This document shows, piece by piece, positions 24,870 through 34,629 of a stretch of DNA of 64,000 bases. The stretch comes from Novipirellula galeiformis. GTDB taxonomy: Bacteria; Planctomycetota; Planctomycetia; Pirellulales; Pirellulaceae. A model generated the notes under the pieces. It did not search any database. It was not told the origin of the DNA and saw only the letters and a program-made list of their open reading frames with translations. The DNA lies in the NCBI RefSeq assembly GCF_007860095.1, contig NZ_SJPT01000003.1, positions 269,764 to 333,763 of the forward strand. The letters are read 5' to 3'. Position 1 is the first letter of the stretch; every line of letters begins with the position of its first letter. The translations under genes were made by a program, and so were the position numbers.

Positions 24870-27302
24870 ATGCTCTCCCTGCTTGCACGATCCATCGGCA
24901 CCCTGCTGTTGAGTTTCATTGCCACCAACGTCGCGGTCGGCGCGACGTCGCCGGCCCCGTTGCCCGACCAGCTCAATGACGGCGAAATCACGTTAAACCT
25001 AGGCGGCGTCGGGGGGGTTTACTTGTTGGCGGAACCGGGCGAGTTGATCATCGACGTACAGAAACAAGATTTGAATCGCTCGACCCGCGAGACCTCGTTA
25101 CGCGCGATTTTGGTTGCGCCCGATCGCAGCATCGTCGCGGAGCAAATCATTCCCGATGATCATTTGGCGCGCGGCGTGAAGGGACCGACTCAGCGGATTC
25201 GATTCTCGACAAAGGTCCTACACAAGGGGATCTATGCGCTCAACATTACCGTCTCGAATGATCGCTATGGCACCGCGATGCGTTGGGGTTTCCGAACCAA
25301 TTGCGCACAACACGTCATCGAAACCTCGCGTGGCCATCGTGACTCGGCGCATGAAGAACCGATCGTGGTTGACTCGCCCGAGCATGCCGGCGATCTCTGT
25401 TTTCTTCCTCGCCCCAGCGCGTTTGGTGTCGAGCTAACCGACCTCCCCGCCTCCCTTCGCCAGGTTTCGGTGTTTGATGCCGACGACGCCTTGGTGGAAA
25501 CAATCCCAGTGGATTCCCAACGCCAAGCGGTTGGCAAATTTCCCGCGGACTCCTCTCGCGGTGATCGACCGTGGCGTCTTCATCTCGATGCCTACCAAGC
25601 GACGGTTCATATCGATGGGGTTACCCGTTGGGACCGCGGAGATGAATATCGGAACCAGGGCTATTGGACTCCAAGACGCGACGCATGGTTTCCGCTTGCC
25701 CCATTTCGTTGGCTCGTGACTCCGTATCAGCAAACCGTTTATCACAACGCGGAGCAGCACGGTAAACAAACGTTTCGAATTCACAACAATTCACCTGAAC
25801 CGCAAACGATCTTACTCGAACTGCTGTTCCCCGAACGACCGTGGTCGGCGACGGTGTCGCATGACCACGTCCGATTAAAGCCAAAGGCATCGGCCGAGGT
25901 GACCGTCTCTTTTCCATCACCAAGCGAGGACGCTGCTCAGCGGGTTTATCTTCGTGCGACACCGGCAAACGCCCCTGAGTTCTCAACCTATGCCTCGTTG
26001 ACCGTCCGACCGGGTCCTTCGCCGGCGTCTTCTGCATTGCAGATGCCGATCACGCTCAAGCCGTACCAGCACGAGAACCAACAGTTTGGCTATAGCGCCG
26101 ATTACCCGACCGACAACCAAGTTTACTTTGATCCACAGAATCGGCCCTACGTGCTAGCCGGTCGGCGGCTGTGGCGCCGAGAACGGGGGCGTTGGATTTC
26201 CAGCGATCTGAGCAAGGCGGGGCGCGTATCCGCCGTTGGCGATGGCCCGATTGCCGTCTCGAGTACCAAGGTTGCGTTTGATCAAGACGACGATCTCTAC
26301 ATCTTGGGCATGCGTGGCTCGACGGCGGTGCTACTCCACTCGGCGGATCATGGCAGTCGCTTCACCGCCTACCCGATCCCGGGCCATGAAACCCTTGCTC
26401 GCGGATTTGACCTGGAAACCTTTTCGGGGCACAACGTGCCGACCGGCCCGCCGCCGATTGTTCGCTACGCTCGGACGGCGTCCGATCCGAAGCTGATCTG
26501 GCGCAGGGTTCACAATTTGGATTTGTTTGTGCCCGAAAAGGTGAAGGGAGAGATCTTGATCAACGATCCGATTGCGATCTCGGATCAATGCATCGGATTC
26601 TCAGCTCATTCGGGCATCCCATCGTCGGTCGTTTCACGTGGCGACAAGGTGCATGTCGCCTGGGGCGAGGCTACGGATCCAAAACAAAAGGTTGCCGGGG
26701 TGCCTGGATACGTTGTCACCTACAGTCGCAAAACGAAGAAACGGAGCCAACCAACCTTGGTCGGTTATGGTCCGCCGGCCAATGATGTTCACAACACGCC
26801 GAGCATTACCATGGACGGTGAAGGATTTTTGCATTTGTTGATCGGCACGCACGGAAAACCATTCCCCTACGGCCGATCGCTGCAACCGAACGATTCCGCA
26901 GCAGGTTGGACTGCCGCCGAGCCGATCGCGGACGTCAGGCAAACGTACGTTGGGTTGGTTAGCGGTCAAGACGGCACGCTGCACGCCGTTTACCGCATGT
27001 GGCGTATGGGCGAACAGCCCCATCCCGATAGTCATCATGCGGTGTTGGCGTATTCACGCAAACCACCCGGCCAGCCATGGAGCGATCCAGTGCCACTCGT
27101 TGTCTCCGCATTTTCAGAATACAGCGTTTTCTACCATCGTTTAACGATCGATCACCAAGATCGATTGTGGTTATCGTACGACTACTGGTCCACGTTCTGG
27201 TTTTATCGCAATGATCATGTCGGATCCCGCCGCAAGCTTCTGACCAGCCCCGATGGCGGAGAAACCTGGGAACTGGCGCGCGATGATCACTGGAACGACT
27301 AG
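24870..27302 (+). CDS. Large secreted BNR/sialidase-fold-like protein
   Basis: 810 residues from ATG at 24870, chosen because a signal peptide follows at once (MLSLLARSIGTLLLSFIATN, then VAVGA); the open frame reaches back to 24747, overlapping the small membrane gene. Residues ~25-400 contain Ig-like or jelly-roll-like beta stretches. Residues ~430-810 resemble BNR-type beta propellers: VYFDPQNRPYVLAG, VAFDQDDDLYILG, ITMDGEGFLHLLIGTHGKPF, LTIDHQDRLWLSYDYW, and a final TSPDGGETWELA, close to the Asp-box S-x-D-x-G-x-T-W. Such proteins include sialidases and BNR_4 polysaccharide lyases. I infer a role in polysaccharide or glycan handling outside the cytoplasm; catalysis is not shown. Confidence 0.75.
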   Translation: MLSLLARSIGTLLLSFIATNVAVGATSPAPLPDQLNDGEITLNLGGVGGVYLLAEPGELIIDVQKQDLNRSTRETSLRAILVAPDRSIVAEQIIPDDHLARGVKGPTQRIRFSTKVLHKGIYALNITVSNDRYGTAMRWGFRTNCAQHVIETSRGHRDSAHEEPIVVDSPEHAGDLCFLPRPSAFGVELTDLPASLRQVSVFDADDALVETIPVDSQRQAVGKFPADSSRGDRPWRLHLDAYQATVHIDGVTRWDRGDEYRNQGYWTPRRDAWFPLAPFRWLVTPYQQTVYHNAEQHGKQTFRIHNNSPEPQTILLELLFPERPWSATVSHDHVRLKPKASAEVTVSFPSPSEDAAQRVYLRATPANAPEFSTYASLTVRPGPSPASSALQMPITLKPYQHENQQFGYSADYPTDNQVYFDPQNRPYVLAGRRLWRRERGRWISSDLSKAGRVSAVGDGPIAVSSTKVAFDQDDDLYILGMRGSTAVLLHSADHGSRFTAYPIPGHETLARGFDLETFSGHNVPTGPPPIVRYARTASDPKLIWRRVHNLDLFVPEKVKGEILINDPIAISDQCIGFSAHSGIPSSVVSRGDKVHVAWGEATDPKQKVAGVPGYVVTYSRKTKKRSQPTLVGYGPPANDVHNTPSITMDGEGFLHLLIGTHGKPFPYGRSLQPNDSAAGWTAAEPIADVRQTYVGLVSGQDGTLHAVYRMWRMGEQPHPDSHHAVLAYSRKPPGQPWSDPVPLVVSAFSEYSVFYHRLTIDHQDRLWLSYDYWSTFWFYRNDHVGSRRKLLTSPDGGETWELARDDHWND

Positions 27303-27303
27303 T

Positions 27304-27406
27304 GCGTTCTGAATTTTGAGGTTGCTACCGTCGCCCGACGGTGGACCGCGTTCTGGCGAACGCAGCTACGGTTTGAATCCCACCTCATTTATCCAATGGC
27401 ACTAGC
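27304..27406. repeat. Dispersed ~100-bp element, copy C
   Basis: It starts gcgttctgaattttgaggtt and ends ccaatggcactagc. It lies between convergent genes, directly after the stop of the BNR-like gene. Its end matches that of copy E. Confidence 0.83.
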
Positions 27407-27488
27407 CAGGCGATCGCGCGTATCGGGGGTAGGCGTGAGCGAAACATTTCTGAGAACCACTCGATTTGCGAGTTAGCAGGTTCGTCGG

Positions 27489-28217
27489 TTAGCCGAGCGC
27501 CTCTTCGGCCGCACTGGGCCTAAGGTAGCGTGGGACCAATTCAAATGGATCGCGGAACATCGATTGGTTTGCCGCGCGCAGCGCGATCAACCCGACGCCA
27601 AACGCATCGACCGCCGAGCGAGTCAATCGCTGCTCGGCTCGATCTCCAAATGGCTTCGCATCCCCAGCCAATCCCAGGGAAGCTTCCAAGCCGGATGCCA
27701 GCAAAGCGGCCCAAGCTTCGGAGCTGACAATTTGAACCGTTGCGGGATATGGAGTCCAAGTCGTTGGAATCGCATCCAGCTCGGGTAAAATTTCAGTCCG
27801 TGCGAACTGACCTGTGAAAACCTGGCCGCGATACGCATCCAACCCCACGATCAACGCATCGACATCGGTGTGCTCCGCGAAGACGACCGCCGCGACGGAG
27901 GCCAGTGAATCGACCGAAATCAGTGGCAATTGCAGCGCGTAGCTCAGCATTTTTGCAGCGGTCACGCCAATTCTCAGCCCCGTAAACGAGCCTGGACCGT
28001 CGGCGACCGAAATAAAATCGATCTTTTTCTGCTCCGATCGACACCAAGCAAGCATTTCATCCAGACAGGGGCCGATCGCTGCCGCGGTACGCGATTGCTC
28101 TCCCACTTGGCGTTGCAGCAACACGTCGGTTCCCCGCATGAGCGCCGCCGATCCCGTCTTGCCGGTCGTTTCGATCGCCAACTGAATCGGCAATTCGCGT
28201 GGATTTCCAACGTTCAT
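27489..28217 (-). CDS. tsaB: tRNA threonylcarbamoyladenosine biosynthesis protein TsaB
   Basis: 242 residues, the usual length. TsaB is the ASKHA-fold partner that supports TsaD in making the t6A modification at position 37 of ANN-decoding tRNAs. Signature stretches: LAIETTGKTGSAALMRG near residue 13 (degenerate phosphate loop) and VADGPGSFTGLRIGVTAAKM near 71, the TsaB hallmark. The middle and C-terminal parts (ALIVGLDAYRGQVFTGQF) also fit. The partners tsaC, tsaD and tsaE are not in this window. The gene converges on the BNR-like gene, with repeat copy C between them. Confidence 0.93.
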   Translation of the reverse strand: MNVGNPRELPIQLAIETTGKTGSAALMRGTDVLLQRQVGEQSRTAAAIGPCLDEMLAWCRSEQKKIDFISVADGPGSFTGLRIGVTAAKMLSYALQLPLISVDSLASVAAVVFAEHTDVDALIVGLDAYRGQVFTGQFARTEILPELDAIPTTWTPYPATVQIVSSEAWAALLASGLEASLGLAGDAKPFGDRAEQRLTRSAVDAFGVGLIALRAANQSMFRDPFELVPRYLRPSAAEEALG

Positions 28218-28573
28218 GAGTGTCGCGGGCTTCCGAACCGAGTGAGAAAGGCAACGCGGAAAGACGACGAGAATGAACCACGTCTTGATAGCGTTGTAGA
28301 TAAAATGCCTATGATCCCCACAATGTAACGGATTCGGTAAACTTGATCATGCCCGGCAGCCCGTCCCCCCTCGCCATGATTTCGAGAGGGAACGACCGTT
28401 GATGGGATTGCCCAAAAAAAATGCTGTAAACTACACTTTAGTCTTGGCGTTCACACGCTAAATATCGCACAAGGGACTAGTGCGATTCTGTTGAACGAAT
28501 TTTTCACGAATTAAAGATTCGTCTACGGTAAACATTTTCCCTTTCCACCAGCTTCCCACCACCGAGTCTTTTA
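28218..28573. other. Intergenic region between divergent genes
   Basis: It separates tsaB from the first phosphoesterase. A possible rightward promoter is TTGCCC at 28408 and TACACT at 28432 with an 18-base spacer, each matching the sigma-70 consensus at four of six positions. I see nothing else. Confidence 0.35.
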
Positions 28574-29332
28574 GTGAAACGCGCGCTGATCAGTGACATT
28601 CACGGAAACCTTGAAGCACTGACTGCAGTGTTGGCTGACATTAAATCAATCCCTGTCGACGAGATTTACTGTCTTGGCGACGTGATTGGTTACGGCCCGA
28701 ATCCGTGTGAATGCCTCGATTTGGTAATGCAGCATTGCCAAGCCACCATCCTGGGCAACCACGATCAAGCGGCCTTGTTTGATCCGGATGGTTTTAACCC
28801 GATGGCGTTGCAAGCGATCTATTGGACGCGTGACCAATTGGACAATGGTCCGGGATCGGCTCAGCAAATCAATTCGCGATGGGATTTCTTGGGTGAGTTG
28901 CCACGGTTGGTTGATCAGGGGGAATACCGTTTTGTGCACGGTTCACCGCGGGACCCGACGAACGAATACGTCTTTCCCGAAGACATCTTCAATCAACGCA
29001 AGATGGAGGTGCTGTTTGCCAAGCTCGAGTACGTTTGCTTTATGGGGCACACCCATCTTCCCGGCGTGTTCACGACCGAGTGTGAATTTGTCTCGCCCGA
29101 TGAGTGCGACAACGTGTATCAATTGGGAGCGTCCAAAGCGATGGTGAACGTCGGCAGCGTCGGTCAGCCACGTGATGAGGATAACCGTGCGTGTTACGCG
29201 ATTCTTGATACCGATGCAAAAACGGTCACGTACCGGCGAGTCGATTATGACCGCGATGTGACGGCCAATAAGGTTTATGCGATCGCCGAACTTTCCAATG
29301 CACTGGGCGACCGACTCAAGCATGGGCGTTGA
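28574..29332 (+). CDS. Metallophosphoesterase, paralog 1
   Basis: 252 residues from a GTG. Calcineurin-like fold with all metal-site motifs: SDIHGN (7-12), GDVIGYGPNP (36-45), GNHDQAALFDP (61-71) and GHTHLPGVF near 157. The compact two-domain size resembles YfcE/MJ0936-type phosphodiesterases. The physiological substrate is not evident. It is followed after 167 bases by a paralog of identical length, with matching stretches such as TNEYVFPED, so the pair arose by tandem duplication. The weak start codon suggests low expression. Confidence 0.88.
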   Translation: MKRALISDIHGNLEALTAVLADIKSIPVDEIYCLGDVIGYGPNPCECLDLVMQHCQATILGNHDQAALFDPDGFNPMALQAIYWTRDQLDNGPGSAQQINSRWDFLGELPRLVDQGEYRFVHGSPRDPTNEYVFPEDIFNQRKMEVLFAKLEYVCFMGHTHLPGVFTTECEFVSPDECDNVYQLGASKAMVNVGSVGQPRDEDNRACYAILDTDAKTVTYRRVDYDRDVTANKVYAIAELSNALGDRLKHGR

Positions 29333-29499
29333 TCAGCGCCGTCCAGGCCAGCACCGCCCTTAGAGCGGTCGCTAGCCAGGTCCCACCGGGCGTCCCACTC
29401 GGCTTCGCACGTCGGAGGTGACGCGTGATTGGTTTTCGGGTTAAGATTACGGCTGTGAATCGGTAAACCGTTCCTCCGTTATCCATTCGAGCCTGTACA

Positions 29500-30258
29500 T
29501 TGACCCGGACCGCCATTCTTAGTGATATCCACGGTAATTTAGCCGCCTTGCGCGCGGTGCTCGCAGACCTCGAATCCAGAAACGTGGATCGCATCGTTTG
29601 CCTGGGAGATGTCGTCGGCTATGGCCCCCAACCGTGTGCGTGCTTGGACCACGCGATCGAATTCGCTTTCTGTGTGTTAGGCAATCACGACAGCAGTGCG
29701 TTGTTTGACCCGGAGGGGTTCAATATCGCCGCCGAGCAAGCCATTTTTTGGACGAGAGCCCAATTGGAATGCGGACGCGACGGCCCCGAAGCGAGCCGCC
29801 GGCGAATGGAGTTTCTGTGCAAGTTGCCCCGCACGGTCCGCGAAGGGGGAGTGTTATTCGTGCACGGATCCCCGCGAAGCCCTACCAACGAGTACGTCTT
29901 CCCTGAGGACACTCAGAACAACAAAAAGATGGAAAAGCTGTTTTCCATGATTCCGCATCTCTGCTTCCAAGGACACACGCACGTCCCCGGAATCTTCACC
30001 CCCGAATTACGCTTCATTCGGCCGATGGAGTTGGCCGGAGGTTACGGCGTCGCGGACAAAACCCAGCGATTGATGATCAACGTCGGCAGCGTCGGACAAC
30101 CGCGTGACGGGGATCCACGCAGTTGCTACGCGATCTATGATGAAGAAATCGTCGAGTTTCATCGAGTCGAGTACGACATTGAAGAAACGGTCAAAGAGAT
30201 CGAGGCCGAACCCGAGCTGGACAACTTTTTAGGCTACCGGTTGCGAGAAGGCCGCTAA
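29500..30258 (+). CDS. Metallophosphoesterase, paralog 2
   Basis: 252 residues from a TTG. It has the same motif set as its upstream neighbour: SDIHGN, GDVVGYGPQP, GNHDSSALFDP and GHTHVPGIF. Differences are spread through the cap region (residues 75-115), which in this family shapes the substrate pocket, so the two may differ in substrate. TTG is the best start because it puts the conserved strand and first metal ligand at the same distance as in paralog 1. A 167-base gap separates the two genes; a shared transcript is possible. Confidence 0.86.
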   Translation: MTRTAILSDIHGNLAALRAVLADLESRNVDRIVCLGDVVGYGPQPCACLDHAIEFAFCVLGNHDSSALFDPEGFNIAAEQAIFWTRAQLECGRDGPEASRRRMEFLCKLPRTVREGGVLFVHGSPRSPTNEYVFPEDTQNNKKMEKLFSMIPHLCFQGHTHVPGIFTPELRFIRPMELAGGYGVADKTQRLMINVGSVGQPRDGDPRSCYAIYDEEIVEFHRVEYDIEETVKEIEAEPELDNFLGYRLREGR

Positions 30259-30302
30259 ACCAATCCTGTGCACGCCCCCACAGCAGCGAACCGGACACGA
30301 GA

Positions 30303-30376
30303 GCATTTTTAATTTTGATGTAGACAGTGTCGCCCGACGGTGGACCGCGTTCTTGCGAACGCGGCTGCGGCTTGGT
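30303..30376. repeat. Dispersed ~100-bp element, copy D (truncated)
   Basis: It starts gcatttttaattttgatgta and carries the core gtggaccgcgttcttgcgaa, then stops after cggctgcggcttggtc. Its right end is lost, apparently at the junction with the REP-like repeat that follows. It lies between convergent genes. Confidence 0.78.
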
Positions 30377-30393
30377 CAACGAGGGCAGGTCAC

Positions 30394-30488
30394 TCTTGAC
30401 TCGATCACCCTTGACTCGGTCACTCGCTCACGCGTCGGGTAATGATTTGCTGGGAAAAATGGCGATAACGCCACTTCCAAACGGACGC
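30394..30488. repeat. REP-like repeat, second copy
   Basis: cttgactcgatcac and cttgactcggtcac form a short tandem, followed from 30419 by gtcactcgctcacgcgtcgg and gtaatgatttgctgggaaaa. The latter matches the copy at 63186 (gtccctcgtttacgcgtcgg, gttatggatttgcgggaaaa). Confidence 0.72.
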
Positions 30489-30526
30489 CTTCGAATTACG
30501 AAATCAACCGTCGGCATGCGTGCGTT

Positions 30527-32770
30527 TTAGGGCGTTTCCGATTTGCGTGCATCGCCATCCACGACGGGAGGCATGACGGCTTTGGGTTTCTCGGTAACGG
30601 TTCCAGGCACCAACCATGGCCCGCGCGAATTCTCTTTGATCAAACGCATCAATTCGTCACTGTCGATCGCTTCGACTTCGAGCAATCGCTGGGTGACCGC
30701 TTCGAGCACATCGCGACGTTGCTCGAGGATTTCACGCGTTTGCACCAAGGCGTCTTCAATGATGCGAGCGACTTCCTTGTCGATCATCTTCGCCATTTCT
30801 TCGCTGTGGTTCATTTGGTAGCCATCGCCACCACTGCTGGCCAGAAACGCGGATCGCGAACTGCGGCGAAAATTGATTCGCCCCATCCGGCTCATGCCGT
30901 AGTCCATCACCATGCTGCGCGCGATCTCGGTGCAACGTTCCAGATCATTCTGGGCTCCGGTGCTGATATCCTGGAACGTCATCTCTTCGGTCAACGTGCC
31001 GGCGAGCAACACTTTCATGTTGCTTTCCAATTCGGTCTTCGTCATCAAGTAACGCTCCGACTCGGGACGCTGCATCGTGTACCCAAGTGCGGCCAAGCCA
31101 CGTGGAATGATACTGACCTTGTGAACGGGGTCGGTGTTCGGCAGCGCCGCGGCCACGATCGCATGACCGGCTTCGTGATAGGCCACGCGAATTTTTTCCT
31201 CTTCGTTCATGACGCGGTTCTTTTTCTCGAGCCCCGCGGTGACTCGCTCGACCGCTTCATTGAACTGCTCGATTCCTACGGTTTGCTTTTCAGCGCGTGC
31301 CGCCAGCAAAGCTGCCTCGTTCACCAGGTTGGCCAAGTCGGCGCCGACGAAACCAGGTGTAATCGACGCGATCTCACGCAGCTCGACCTTGTCATCCAAG
31401 CGAACGTTTTTGACGTGGACCTTGAGGATCTCCTCACGACCGGCGACATCGGGCCGATCGACCAAAACGTGCCGATCGAAACGCCCCGGACGCAACAATG
31501 CCGGATCCAAGGTCTCCGGACGGTTGGTTGCGGCAACGATAATCACTCCCGAATTCGAATCGAACCCGTCCATTTCGACCAACAACGCATTGAGAGTTTG
31601 CTCGCGTTCATCGTGCCCCCCCACGACGCTGCCGCTGCGGCTTTTGCCTAACGCATCGAGCTCGTCGATAAAGATGATGCACGGGGCGCGGCTGGTCGCT
31701 TGTTGGAACATGTCGCGAACACGAGCGGCACCCACGCCGACAAACATCTCGACAAAATCGCTGCCCGACAAACTGAAAAACGGCACTCCCGCTTCGCCCG
31801 CGATCGCTTTGGCGAGCAACGTCTTGCCGGTTCCTGGAGGGCCAACCAACAACACTCCCTTGGGAATACGGCCCCCCAGCGATTGGTACTTATCGCTGTT
31901 CTTTAAAAAGTCGACAACTTCGCGCACTTCATCGACCGCTTCTTCGATCCCCGCGACGTCGCCAAACGTGAGCGGCAATTCCTCTTGACCGTAAAGCTTC
32001 CCGCGACTTCGCGAGAACGACATCGGCGACCCCACGCCCCCGATGCGACGAAGCATCATGATCCCCAGCAACACCAACACGCCAATCATCAGCAACTCGG
32101 GCCAATGCTGCTCAAAAAACCGACTGGGGCGATCGTTGTCCCAAACCACTCCCGAAGCGGTCAACAGTTCTGCGAGCCGTCGATCTTCGGTTTCGTTGCC
32201 CGCGGTGTGGATCGTTTCAAATGGGCTCCGCTGAGCAGTGTCCGCGGAACTCGATCCCAGGGCACGGAACAAAATGGTGCCGGTAATCTTTTCCTCGGAC
32301 ACTTTCAGATCGCGAGGACGACTGTATTCGACCGTTTTTTCCGAATCGCTAGTCGACGAGACGACCAAGACCCGCGAATTGGGCCCCTCGAAATCGGCAG
32401 GCTTTGCGTCGCCAGATTCCGTCTGCGAGTCGACGGGCTGCGATTCGGAGTCCGATTGCGGCTGTGAGTCGGCTCGCTCCGCCGGTTTGGCGTCGGATGC
32501 GAGCAGAGCAGACTCCTCGCCACGGGCGGATTCATCACTACGGGCGGATTCATTGCTACGGGCGGATTCATTGCTACGGGCGTCCGCTTCCTTTTGCAGC
32601 AATGTCAACAGGTCGGGATAGCGCAAGCGGTGGTTCTGATTGCTGAACAAGAACGTACTTAGCAGAACGGCAGCCACGATCGCGGCGAGCACCAACCACA
32701 TGTTCCCTCCGGAACGCGGTTCGTTATTACCCGATTTCTTTCGTTTGTCGTTTCGCTTTTCGTCGGTCAT
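30527..32770 (-). CDS. ftsH: FtsH membrane-anchored ATP-dependent zinc metalloprotease
   Basis: 747 residues, longer than E. coli FtsH (644) because of the N-terminal part. Two membrane segments (residues 24-43 and 225-240) flank a periplasmic domain. AAA+ motifs: Walker A GPPGTGKT (310-317), Walker B IIFIDE (365-370), and the second region of homology [20 protein letters not shown]. Zinc protease motif HEAGH (532-536). FtsH degrades misassembled membrane proteins and some regulators. Residues 64-87 are a six-residue repeat (RSNESA with variants), encoded by 18-bp units and followed by a Ser/Asp/Gln-rich linker, so the periplasmic domain has grown by about 70 residues. It stands alone, divergent from dxr. 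Confidence 0.96.
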   Translation of the reverse strand: MTDEKRNDKRKKSGNNEPRSGGNMWLVLAAIVAAVLLSTFLFSNQNHRLRYPDLLTLLQKEADARSNESARSNESARSDESARGEESALLASDAKPAERADSQPQSDSESQPVDSQTESGDAKPADFEGPNSRVLVVSSTSDSEKTVEYSRPRDLKVSEEKITGTILFRALGSSSADTAQRSPFETIHTAGNETEDRRLAELLTASGVVWDNDRPSRFFEQHWPELLMIGVLVLLGIMMLRRIGGVGSPMSFSRSRGKLYGQEELPLTFGDVAGIEEAVDEVREVVDFLKNSDKYQSLGGRIPKGVLLVGPPGTGKTLLAKAIAGEAGVPFFSLSGSDFVEMFVGVGAARVRDMFQQATSRAPCIIFIDELDALGKSRSGSVVGGHDEREQTLNALLVEMDGFDSNSGVIIVAATNRPETLDPALLRPGRFDRHVLVDRPDVAGREEILKVHVKNVRLDDKVELREIASITPGFVGADLANLVNEAALLAARAEKQTVGIEQFNEAVERVTAGLEKKNRVMNEEEKIRVAYHEAGHAIVAAALPNTDPVHKVSIIPRGLAALGYTMQRPESERYLMTKTELESNMKVLLAGTLTEEMTFQDISTGAQNDLERCTEIARSMVMDYGMSRMGRINFRRSSRSAFLASSGGDGYQMNHSEEMAKMIDKEVARIIEDALVQTREILEQRRDVLEAVTQRLLEVEAIDSDELMRLIKENSRGPWLVPGTVTEKPKAVMPPVVDGDARKSETP
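32510..32581. repeat. 18-bp tandem repeat inside ftsH
   Basis: Four units of cgggcggattcattgcta with substitutions. The first copies from the right are identical, the last is diverged. It keeps the reading frame (six codons per unit). Confidence 0.85.
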
Positions 32771-33094
32771 TACGTTACCAGAGAAGAGTCTCGATTTTGT
32801 TTACTTGCGCTGCGTTACAGTAAAGTAGCTTGTGGGAAAGTCCGATGGCAGCCATGCGGCGAGATTCACCGCCGCGAGCGCCGTTTTACTTTATTAAGCA
32901 TTGTTTGATTGCCCACACCGATCGGCAAGCCTATGTTGGGCGGAACCGCATGGGACGATGGATCGTAACGAAGGTTTCGGTCATCCGACTTCGCCCGTGG
33001 TGCTCGTCTGGTGCCCCCCCCACACCCATGCTCACTCGCCCGTGCTCACTCGCCCTTGCACTGAACACTTCGCTTCCCTGACCAAGAAAATCTC
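32771..33094. other. Intergenic region between divergent ftsH and dxr
   Basis: It contains the short inverted repeat cggcg-agattca-ccgccg near 32858 and a duplicated tcactcgcccgtgc/tcactcgcccttgc at about 33033-33060. The promoters of both genes should lie here. No gene is seen. Confidence 0.4.
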
Positions 33095-34525
33095 GTGCCC
33101 GCGAATTTTGACGATTCTGACAACGCTCACCCCCGCCATCCTATCGCAAGTTCCACTGCTGCTGTTTCTGTGCAACAGCGTGACAGCGGCTTGGAAAAGC
33201 GAAACGATTGCCCCACGGTGAATGTCGCGGTTCTCGGAGCGACGGGCAGCATCGGCACGGCAACGATCGACGTGCTGCACCACTTGGACCGCATTGACCC
33301 CACAACGACGTGGAACCTATGGGCGGCATCGGGACACCGGAACGTCGCATTATTGAGCGAATTAGCGGGACAATTCACTCGCCCCCCAACACAGATTGCG
33401 GTTTCGGATCCCGCATCGGCGGCAACATTCGCCGCCGGAAAATCGCTGGCCAAGACCCAGCTCGTCACAGGCCCCGAGGCGCTGGTCGAGATCGCGTCGG
33501 CCCCGGAAGTCGATGTGGTGGTGGCCGCGATCGTCGGTCGTGCGGGACTCGAAAGCACGCTGGCGGCGGTGGAGTCGGGCAAACGAGTCGCTTTGGCAAA
33601 CAAAGAAACCTTGGTCGTTGCCGGCTCGCTCGTGCAATCGACGCTGAAGAAGGCTGAATCGGTCGCCGCTCGTTCTGGCCCCGCTCCGTCCACCCCCACT
33701 CCGTCTGGCCCCGCTCGTTCTAGCCCCGCTCGTTCTAGCCCCGCTCGTTCTAGCCCCTCTGATGCTCCCCGCAGCGGCGCCGAGTTATTGCCGGTCGACA
33801 GCGAGCATTCGGCGATTTTTCAGTGCTTGGGGGAGCAACAAGCTGCGGTTTCGGGCGTCCCCGCCTGCAAACCACGCAAATTGATCCTGACGGCCAGCGG
33901 CGGCCCGTTTCGCAATGCATCGATGCAGGAGATGCACGACGCAACGCCTCAACGGGCGCTCCAACATCCGACCTGGGAGATGGGGAAAAAGATCTCGATC
34001 GACTCGGCAACGATGATGAACAAGGCACTCGAAGTGATCGAGGCCCGTTGGTTGTTCGACATTCCTGCCGAATCGATCGAGGTCGTCGTGCATCCGCAAT
34101 CGATCATCCATTCGATGGTGGAATTCGAGGACGGCTCGGTGATTGCCCAACTGAGCCCACCGGATATGCGTTTACCGATTCAGTACGCATTGACCTACCC
34201 GAGACGCTTGGCCTGCGAAACGCCAACCTTGGACCGGTCACGACCATGGGACCTCACGCTGCAACCGGTCGACCGAGAGCGGTTTCCTGCGTTGGAACTT
34301 GGATTCGAGGTTGCCCGGGTGGGCGGAACGGCCGGATCGGTGGTCAATGCGGCCAACGAGGAAGCGGTCGGTCTGTTCTTGGACGGAAAAATTCGCTTTA
34401 CTGACATCGTGCCCGCTTGTCGCCGAGCGTTGGAAAACCATCATCACGAAACCCAACCGACCCTAACCCGGTTGCTGGAACTCGACCGTTGGGCTCGTGC
34501 CGAAGTTCGCAAACACTATGCTTAA
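33095..34525 (+). CDS. dxr: 1-deoxy-D-xylulose 5-phosphate reductoisomerase
   Basis: 476 residues from GTG at 33095; a later GTG at 33218 would start right at NVAVLGATGSIG and give a more usual N-terminus. Neither has a strong ribosome-binding site. Dxr converts DXP to MEP in isoprenoid synthesis. Signatures: NADPH-binding LGATGSIG (47-54), ALANKETLVVAG (166-177), PVDSEHSAIFQCL (233-245, metal and substrate), SGGPFR, HPQSIIHSMVEF and NAANEEAV. Between the second and third motifs is an insertion (residues 183-228) rich in Ser, Pro, Ala and Arg. It falls in a surface loop just before the metal-binding PVDSEHS motif and is built from 15-bp repeats. Confidence 0.95.
   Translation: MPANFDDSDNAHPRHPIASSTAAVSVQQRDSGLEKRNDCPTVNVAVLGATGSIGTATIDVLHHLDRIDPTTTWNLWAASGHRNVALLSELAGQFTRPPTQIAVSDPASAATFAAGKSLAKTQLVTGPEALVEIASAPEVDVVVAAIVGRAGLESTLAAVESGKRVALANKETLVVAGSLVQSTLKKAESVAARSGPAPSTPTPSGPARSSPARSSPARSSPSDAPRSGAELLPVDSEHSAIFQCLGEQQAAVSGVPACKPRKLILTASGGPFRNASMQEMHDATPQRALQHPTWEMGKKISIDSATMMNKALEVIEARWLFDIPAESIEVVVHPQSIIHSMVEFEDGSVIAQLSPPDMRLPIQYALTYPRRLACETPTLDRSRPWDLTLQPVDRERFPALELGFEVARVGGTAGSVVNAANEEAVGLFLDGKIRFTDIVPACRRALENHHHETQPTLTRLLELDRWARAEVRKHYA
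33671..33760. repeat. 15-bp tandem repeat inside dxr
   Basis: Units of cgttctagccccgct, the last three almost identical and earlier ones diverged (cgttctggccccgct, ccgtctggccccgct). They encode RSSPA repeats and keep the frame. Confidence 0.87.
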
Positions 34526-34629
34526 GTAGCCAATCACGGGATGAGTCCCCCCGCGTTTTGCGTCGCCGATCGATGCTCGAGAACCCTCGATCGACGATCG
34601 TCCAACCAATCCTTCTACACCAATAAAAT

